This document shows positions 7,710-12,493 of a stretch of DNA of 12,493 bases, one piece after another. Each line of letters opens with the position of its first letter. The stretch's first letter is position 1. The notes below the pieces were generated by a model. It did not search any database and was not told the DNA's origin. It saw only the letters and a program-made list of their open reading frames with translations. Location: assembly GCA_019314105.1 (NCBI GenBank), contig JAFCZY010000023.1, forward strand, positions 1 through 12,493, written 5' to 3'. A program made the position numbers and the translations under genes. Source of the stretch: Deltaproteobacteria bacterium. Its GTDB lineage: Bacteria; Desulfobacterota; Desulfobacteria; Desulfobacterales; Desulfobacteraceae.

Positions 7710-7780
7710 CGTCAACTTTATGTATACCCCCCCCGCTTTCCTATGTTAGGCGTTCTTCAGGGAAAATATAAAGTTAATGG

Positions 7781-9940
7781 TTAATGCTTTAAATATATTT
7801 TTTCTTTTTCTGCCGCCTTCTGCCGTTTACAAGCATCACAAAGACGAAGAGAATCCATCGCATGTGATTTAAAAAAATCGTTACTTCCCATAAAATCATA
7901 ATATTTCTCAGGCATTATAGGCTTGCTGCAGTTTGAACATTTCAGCAGCGCATTTTCACACATAATAGTCCCCGTAAATTCTGTCCTTTTCAGCTGCTCT
8001 TCTTGTACCTGCAGGATAGCGCCTGTAGGGCAAACCTCGCCACAGGCACCGCAGGAAATACATTTAGCAGAAATAGTAGTGAAATGATGCATTACAAAAC
8101 GACCTTTTTCACTCTTTACAAGTTGGATCGCGTCAATGCCCATTTCACTACAAACAAACTGACACAACCCACACCCAATACAGATATCACACCTGAGACA
8201 CCTCCCTACCTCTGTAACAGCACTTTCCGGTTCAAGTTCAAATTCAACAGGAAGATAATTTTTTTTTCTGGTATTTGGATCCTGTTCCAAAAGAAGGCTT
8301 CTTTTCGGTTTCATACGATGAGGGGCATCAACCCGTAAGGGGGGTAATAAATTTGTTGAAAGCGGGGAATTAGCAACCGGCAAATGTGAAGAGATAGAGG
8401 CAGTCTTATTCTTATTCTGCTGTTGTTGTAACCATTCATCAATGGCAATGGCAGCCTCTTTTCCTGCTTTCACAGCTTCAACAGCAATATTCGGGCCGGT
8501 TACCACATCACCGCCTGCAAAGACCCCTTCCCTGTCAGTTGCATAGGATTGTTTATCAACAGCAATCAAGCCTTTTGCAATATCTATTTTTTTCTCTGTT
8601 TCAAGATATGAGAGATCAGCAGCTTGACCCGCTGCAATGATCAGATGATCAGCTTTAAGGGTCATGCGCTGGGTATCATCAAAAACAGGAGAAAATCTTT
8701 GGTTTTCATCAAATACACTTTTACAGAAAATGGACTCAAAGGTATGATCTTTTTTCGCCTCAAATGGCCCCCAGGAATTATGAACAACAATGCCTTCCAT
8801 AGTGGCGTTTCTCAATTCATGCGGTGATGCAGGCATCTCTACTTTATTTTCAAGACATACCATATGCACATTTTCCCCTCCCTGACGCAGCGCCGCCATG
8901 GCAACATCCACGGCAACATTGCCGCCTCCGACAACAACAACATCAGGCCCGACAAGGGGATTTTCTCCTTTATTAACCTTTTTCAAGAAATCTACCCCTG
9001 AAAGCACATACGCAAGATCATTCCCTTTAAACGGAATTTTTCTGGAAAGGTGTACTCCCGTAGCAAGAAATACAGCATTAAACCCTTCATCAAACAACTG
9101 GGTGATGTCATTTTTACGTGTTTTTGTATGAATTTTTACCCCATGACTCGTAATCCATGAAATATCTCTGTTAAGAATTTTTCTGGAAAGACGAAATTCA
9201 GGAATCCCATATCTCAACATGCCGCCCGGCTCTTCTTCAGATTCAAATATAATAGGGGTATGGCCTTTTTTAGCAAGATAAAAAGCAGCTGAAAGCCCTG
9301 CAGGCCCAGAACCGATGATGGCAATTCTTTTACCGGTTAAAGGCGCTGTTTCAGGTTCAGGATAGCCCTTTGAGTTTTCCGCCCCTTTTGCAGCAACCGC
9401 TTTTAACGGACGGATAAATACGGGTTCATCAAAAAGATTTCGTAAACAGGCATCCTCACAAGGCGCAGGACAGATCATCCCGCACACATACGGAAAAGGA
9501 TTATTTTCTGAAATAATCCCCACAGCACTCTGGAATTCTCCTCTCCCGGTCTGGGCCATAAACCCTGGTATATCAATTCCGGCAGGGCACGCTCTCTGGC
9601 ATGGCGGAATATTTTCTTGGGAACAAAAAAAACAGCACCCCGCAGGACATTCTTTATCACTGATATGAGAAAGAAGTAATTTTTTATGTTTATTCAACAA
9701 AACGTCAATCAAAGAAGCGGCACTAAAACAGGCAGAGGATTGGCATTGGGTCAATACCAAAAATAGATCTTCAAGCGCCTTAACAGGCTGTTGAAGTTCC
9801 TGTCCATGGGTTATCCTGGTGAAGATACCCGCTGCTCTGGCAAGGAGTTTTTTTTCTTCACCCGGATTAGCACTATCCCAAAATTTAATCAGTTCTTCTC
9901 TGGTATCATTAATGATACAATTATTTTTTCTCTGTTCCAT
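7781..9940 (-). CDS. FAD-dependent NAD(P)H:ferredoxin-type oxidoreductase subunit with [4Fe-4S] domains (AorC-like, enlarged)
   Basis: A 719-residue multidomain electron-transfer flavoprotein. In order: an unfamiliar helical extension (1-95); a cysteine-rich GltD-type Fe-S domain (98-165, with PCQRACPAGIDI and C153/C157/C161/C165); an FAD Rossmann motif GSGPAG at 210-215 followed by GGMLRYGIPEFRL; an NAD(P)H Rossmann motif VVVVGGGNVAVDVA at 334-347; the closing FAD motif VFAGGDVVTGPNIAVEAV at 473-490; a ~75-residue low-complexity linker with QQQQNKNK; two [4Fe-4S] sites, C587/C590/C593/C597 and C627/C630/C633/C637; and a C-terminal knuckle C668/C671...C701/C704. It most resembles GltD/NfnB flavoproteins. 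The ATG is two bases after the polyferredoxin stop, so it is co-translated. By analogy with AorC of Aromatoleum it should connect NAD(P)H to the tungstoenzyme. Much longer than simple AorC; whether it bifurcates electrons is not visible. Confidence 0.9.
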   Translation of the reverse strand: MEQRKNNCIINDTREELIKFWDSANPGEEKKLLARAAGIFTRITHGQELQQPVKALEDLFLVLTQCQSSACFSAASLIDVLLNKHKKLLLSHISDKECPAGCCFFCSQENIPPCQRACPAGIDIPGFMAQTGRGEFQSAVGIISENNPFPYVCGMICPAPCEDACLRNLFDEPVFIRPLKAVAAKGAENSKGYPEPETAPLTGKRIAIIGSGPAGLSAAFYLAKKGHTPIIFESEEEPGGMLRYGIPEFRLSRKILNRDISWITSHGVKIHTKTRKNDITQLFDEGFNAVFLATGVHLSRKIPFKGNDLAYVLSGVDFLKKVNKGENPLVGPDVVVVGGGNVAVDVAMAALRQGGENVHMVCLENKVEMPASPHELRNATMEGIVVHNSWGPFEAKKDHTFESIFCKSVFDENQRFSPVFDDTQRMTLKADHLIIAAGQAADLSYLETEKKIDIAKGLIAVDKQSYATDREGVFAGGDVVTGPNIAVEAVKAGKEAAIAIDEWLQQQQNKNKTASISSHLPVANSPLSTNLLPPLRVDAPHRMKPKRSLLLEQDPNTRKKNYLPVEFELEPESAVTEVGRCLRCDICIGCGLCQFVCSEMGIDAIQLVKSEKGRFVMHHFTTISAKCISCGACGEVCPTGAILQVQEEQLKRTEFTGTIMCENALLKCSNCSKPIMPEKYYDFMGSNDFFKSHAMDSLRLCDACKRQKAAEKEKIYLKH

Positions 9941-9942
9941 TA

Positions 9943-10413
9943 TTAATTTACTGCATCCATAACCTGTTTGGCAGCTTTCCTTCTGGTTTTTTCATTGGCA
10001 GTGGCTTTATCTTCAAATCTGATGGCCTGGGCGTCACAAAATCGAACACATTGAGGATCGCCATCACACAGATCACATTTCATCACTTTATTACCCACAA
10101 AATCATAGCTCATGGCACCAAAAGGACAGATTGAAACGCACATGCGGCAGCCGATACACTTATCATAATTAATAAAAATAATACCTGTTTCATTTTCCTT
10201 TGAGATGGCATCCATAGGGCAAACTTCAAGACAAGGGGCATCGTCACATTGCCGGCACACCATTGGCAGAACCTTCCCCTCCATTTCCCATTTTATGATT
10301 TTTATTCTTGCCCTGTAAGGATTGACAACTTTTTCATGCCACACAGAACAGACCTGTTCACAAATCCTGCATCCAGTGCATTTTTCCGGATCTATAACCA
10401 ATACCTTTTCCAT
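9943..10413 (-). CDS. Four-cluster [4Fe-4S] ferredoxin-like electron-transfer subunit (AorA/BamC/HycB-like)
   Basis: A 156-residue soluble protein with sixteen cysteines in four quartets: C12/C15/C18/C22, C53/C56/C61/C65, C86/C89/C92/C96 and C113/C116/C122/C126. The interleaved arrangement is that of HycB/DmsB-type subunits, which form a wire of four [4Fe-4S] clusters. No signal peptide is present, so it acts in the cytoplasm. A good AGGAG lies eight bases before the ATG. It lies between the aldehyde oxidoreductase and the flavoprotein, so it should carry electrons between the tungsten site and the FAD subunit, as AorA does in Aromatoleum AorABC (BamC plays a comparable role beside the related BamB). 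The C-terminal tail after residue 130 is basic and helical and carries no motif I recognise. Confidence 0.92.
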   Translation of the reverse strand: MEKVLVIDPEKCTGCRICEQVCSVWHEKVVNPYRARIKIIKWEMEGKVLPMVCRQCDDAPCLEVCPMDAISKENETGIIFINYDKCIGCRMCVSICPFGAMSYDFVGNKVMKCDLCDGDPQCVRFCDAQAIRFEDKATANEKTRRKAAKQVMDAVN

Positions 10414-10436
10414 TACCGTTTCTCCTAAATATTTTT

Positions 10437-10476
10437 AGTTTAGACTTAACCTTAATACTCTTTTTAAGTCTAAACT
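10437..10476. repeat. Perfect 13-bp inverted repeat (stem-loop) between aor and the polyferredoxin gene
   Basis: AGTTTAGACTTAA at 10437-10449 is the exact reverse complement of TTAAGTCTAAACT at 10464-10476, with a 14-base loop. It lies in the 72-base intercistronic gap, 24 bases before the polyferredoxin start. In the operon's direction the stem is followed by AAAAATATT, not T residues, so it is not a standard intrinsic terminator. The loop contains another TTAAG that could pair with the CTTAA of the first arm, giving an alternative short hairpin. Plausible roles are mRNA processing or stability, an operator or an internal promoter. Confidence 0.75.
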
Positions 10477-10485
10477 TTTCATCTG

Positions 10486-12393
10486 TTATAATAAGCCTGA
10501 TGGTTCCTTTTCAAGAGAGAGTTTCTTTAACGTCTCTTTTTTGGGCACCCCTTTTTCATCCCATCCATGGCGCTCATAATATTCATCAAGCATTTTTGTA
10601 AATTTTTTCCTGTCTATGCATCGGCCCCTGATACCTGGAAGCCCTAAGGGAACCGGTTCATCAAAATACCGATCAACAAGGTTATCCTGAGATCTATCAA
10701 GACCTTCTCTTATATTAAAGAGTCTTTCCATGGTATAGGCCCGGTCAGCTGCATCCCAGATTTCTCTTGCCGTAAATTTCATACCTGTATTAAGGTAGAT
10801 CAACTTTACCCATTCATCAAAAGCCGGCATATTAGGTCCTAAAAATACCGTATGATATTTACAGATTCCAAGACAATCCACTGCTTCATAACAGATTTCC
10901 TGCCAGATAACCTGCCAGGGTTTTCCCTCATAATCTCTGAAATCAGAAGTTAAAGGGCCATCATAGGGAACAGGATTTCCATATCTTGCCCGTAAAAATG
11001 TTTCAGGAAGATGGTAAAGATCTATGGCAGGCCTTCCTCTTAGATGATCAGACCCTCTTGATGAAACAGCAACATTCAATGCCAGCGCTGGTGTCGGGCG
11101 TTCATCAGAATGAAGATTGCTCATTCCCTTCACATGTATCTGATATTGTAATGACTCCTTGCCAATCTTTTCTGCTGCACGCAAAGGACCTTCCGCAAGA
11201 ATTGCCCCAAGCCCTTCTTTCTTTGCAATCATATGAATCAGCTGTATCACGGCATCATCATTTCCCCAGGTAAGATCAAGCCCTCCGGTATCTTCTTTTG
11301 TAAGAATCCCTTTTTCATATAATTCCATTGCCCAGGATATCATAGAACCGGTTTCAAGATTATCCATACCATAATAATTAACCAGATGATTGCCCACAAG
11401 CACGGTATTCTTACTTCTACACCCGACCTCTGCCCCGAATGCACCAATGGATGTATATTCAGGCCCTTCATCATAGGTACCCTTATAGTCACCCTCTTTT
11501 ATAATATATTTCCCCCTGCAGTGCACCTGGCATCCAAAACAGCCTGCTGTACCAATCATATCCTCTTCTATGGATTCAGGCTCAATATCATCGGAATGGG
11601 TTAATTGATTGAGTTGAAAATTTCGTGTCCGTACAAGTCCGGTAGAATTGGTAACTCCCCAGATAAACGGAGTGCCAAGTTTCTGCATTGTTTTGGAGAC
11701 TTTTGCAGACACAACCTGGTCTATTATTTCTTTATTATATTCAAGTGCTTCCAGAGGATGGGCTATTTCGATATCCAGGGTTCCCCGTACAGAAATGGCT
11801 TTTAAATTCTTTGACCCCCAGACCGCACCGATACCAGTCCTGCCTGCTGCATTCTTTAAAGACGTTATGACACAGGCATATCTTACCATATTTTCGCCAG
11901 CCGGCCCTATACAAAGAGATTTAACATCGGGATCATTTAATTCTTCCTGAATCATTGTCTGGGTTGAATGAACATCTTTGCCCCATAAATCCGATGCATC
12001 CCTGATCTCAATATTTCCATTATTGATATAAAGATATACAGGCTTTTTTGATTTCCCTTTTATCACAAGATGATCAAATCCTGCCTGCCGCATTTCAGGA
12101 CCAAAAAACCCTCCCACATTGGCCGATCCTAAATAACCGGTTAAAGGAGATTTCGCTGCAACATGGGTCCTTGAAGAGGCGGATGCCAGAGTACCCACAA
12201 GCAAGCCTGCGCTTACAATAGCTGCATTATCCGGTCCTAAAGGATCTGCTCCCTTTGGAACATGATTATAAAGAAGATACATATCAAGACCCCGACCACC
12301 CATATAGAGCCGCCTGATTTTTTCTGAAATAGACTCTGTTTTGATTTCACCTGTTGTCAGATTTATATAGGCTATTTTACGATTCATTGCCAT
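10486..12393 (-). CDS. aor: Aldehyde:ferredoxin oxidoreductase-family tungstoenzyme
   Basis: A 635-residue cytoplasmic enzyme, normal for the AOR family (about 600-660), expected to hold a tungsten-bis-pyranopterin and one [4Fe-4S] cluster. The cluster ligands are visible as C285-x2-C288-x3-C292 (GCFGCQVHCRGKY) and the distant C511 in VDCLGICKY. The pterin-contact motifs are around MDNLETGS (344-350) and D506-x2-G-x-C511; GPEYTS with E312 and SSRGSDHLRG with H450 match active-site positions of the Pyrococcus enzyme. The N-terminal barrel begins NRKIAYINLTTGEIK, with GGRGL at 32-36. ATG 12391-12393 is preceded by a near-perfect GGGAGGTG. Family chemistry is aldehyde to carboxylate or the reverse. 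With an AorA-like and an AorC-like partner it is more likely an aldehyde oxidoreductase than BamB, the benzoyl-CoA reductase subunit, but BamB is a homologue and cannot be fully excluded. Confidence 0.95.
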   Translation of the reverse strand: MAMNRKIAYINLTTGEIKTESISEKIRRLYMGGRGLDMYLLYNHVPKGADPLGPDNAAIVSAGLLVGTLASASSRTHVAAKSPLTGYLGSANVGGFFGPEMRQAGFDHLVIKGKSKKPVYLYINNGNIEIRDASDLWGKDVHSTQTMIQEELNDPDVKSLCIGPAGENMVRYACVITSLKNAAGRTGIGAVWGSKNLKAISVRGTLDIEIAHPLEALEYNKEIIDQVVSAKVSKTMQKLGTPFIWGVTNSTGLVRTRNFQLNQLTHSDDIEPESIEEDMIGTAGCFGCQVHCRGKYIIKEGDYKGTYDEGPEYTSIGAFGAEVGCRSKNTVLVGNHLVNYYGMDNLETGSMISWAMELYEKGILTKEDTGGLDLTWGNDDAVIQLIHMIAKKEGLGAILAEGPLRAAEKIGKESLQYQIHVKGMSNLHSDERPTPALALNVAVSSRGSDHLRGRPAIDLYHLPETFLRARYGNPVPYDGPLTSDFRDYEGKPWQVIWQEICYEAVDCLGICKYHTVFLGPNMPAFDEWVKLIYLNTGMKFTAREIWDAADRAYTMERLFNIREGLDRSQDNLVDRYFDEPVPLGLPGIRGRCIDRKKFTKMLDEYYERHGWDEKGVPKKETLKKLSLEKEPSGLL

Positions 12394-12492
12394 TTATACA
12401 CCTCCCTGCTGCATTTTTTCTTTGGTCAGTTTTTCATAATTTTCCCATACAGGTCCTCGAATACGTGGCTCGCCAGGATTGAACCACCAGAC
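12394..12492 (-). CDS. C-terminal tail of an unidentified protein upstream of aor (partial)
   Basis: Reading leftward from the window edge, one frame stays open for 32 codons and stops with TAA at 12394-12396, directly abutting the aor ATG. The encoded tail begins VWWFNPGEPRIRGPVWENYE and ends KLTKEKMQQGGV. The abutting stop and the Shine-Dalgarno inside its last codons suggest that it is the preceding gene of the same operon. I do not recognise the family. It is not a MoaD-like sulfur carrier, since the C terminus is GGV rather than a free GG and the segment is not ubiquitin-like. The upstream part outside the window would identify it. Confidence 0.6.
   Translation of the reverse strand, partial: VWWFNPGEPRIRGPVWENYEKLTKEKMQQGGV
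12399..12406 (-). promoter_or_regulatory. Strong Shine-Dalgarno of the aldehyde oxidoreductase gene
   Basis: GGGAGGTG lies five bases before the ATG at 12391-12393, inside the last codons of the upstream reading frame. It decides the first ATG over a second in-frame ATG at 12385-12387, and it shows that the upstream gene and this one are translated in tandem. Confidence 0.8.
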
Positions 12493-12493
12493 T

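Noticed and set aside
8003..8338. Plus-strand 111-codon open frame opposite the ferredoxin domain of the flavoprotein
   Set aside because: Antisense to cysteine motifs that are clearly coding on the other strand; composition is artefactual.
10437..10476. Intercistronic stem-loop as a rho-independent terminator of aor
   Set aside because: In the direction of aor transcription the stem is followed by A residues rather than T residues; recorded as a repeat of unknown role.
10486..12393. Calling the tungstoenzyme BamB of class II benzoyl-CoA reductase
   Set aside because: The family motifs are shared, but the accompanying NfnB-like flavoprotein matches the AorABC layout and no other bam gene is visible in the window; left only as an alternative.
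12394..12492. MoaD-like sulfur carrier upstream of aor, often found with tungstoenzymes
   Set aside because: The visible tail ends in GGV, not in the free GG needed for activation, and lacks the ubiquitin-fold ending.
12464..12493. tRNA T-arm look-alike on the minus strand (GGTTCAATCCTGGCGAGCCAC)
   Set aside because: The five-base T-stem does not pair properly, no CCA follows, and the same bases are read through by an open frame that ends precisely at the aor start.

Overview
The window looks like a chromosomal segment of an anaerobic, moderately AT-rich Gram-negative bacterium. The best guess is a sulfate- or sulfur-reducing Desulfobacterota member of the Desulfobacula/Desulfobacter type. 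This is inferred from a tungsten-type aldehyde oxidoreductase operon with polyferredoxin and flavin partners, a TRAP transporter with a T-component lipoprotein, and a glnE gene. No rRNA, tRNA, IS element, CRISPR array or phage gene was recognised.

Left part (1-5093). The 3' portion of glnE (glutamine synthetase adenylyltransferase/deadenylylase) reads rightward and ends tail-to-tail, overlapping by 4 bases, with a leftward four-gene operon. In transcription order the operon is a TPR-like lipoprotein of the TRAP T-component family (TatT), DctP substrate-binding protein, DctQ small permease and DctM large permease. This is a complete TPAT (TPR-protein-associated TRAP transporter). Its DctP has Trp where classical TRAP binding proteins carry the carboxylate-clamping Arg, so the ligand may not be an ordinary small carboxylate. 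The glnE copy seems to lack about 40 residues near its C terminus, including the conserved GGxxDIEF segment.

Middle part (5202-7709). A leftward EamA/DMT-family membrane transporter is divergent from a LysR-type regulator, with a ~115-base AT-rich intergenic region that holds an inverted repeat. A small two-CBS-domain protein follows the regulator.

Right part (7781-12493). A tight leftward operon encodes, in transcription order, the tail of an unidentified protein, an aldehyde:ferredoxin oxidoreductase-family tungstoenzyme, a 16-cysteine protein with four [4Fe-4S] sites, and a 719-residue flavoprotein. The flavoprotein combines a GltD/NfnB-like FAD-NAD(P)H core, two further [4Fe-4S] sites, a novel-looking N-terminal helical extension and a C-terminal CxxC...CxxC knuckle. 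By analogy with AorABC of Aromatoleum this probably couples aldehyde/carboxylate redox chemistry to NAD(P)H and ferredoxin. A perfect 13-bp inverted repeat lies between the tungstoenzyme and polyferredoxin genes.

The most interesting signals are the TPAT with its altered binding protein, the enlarged AOR electron-transfer subunit, the intercistronic stem-loop and the internally shortened glnE.
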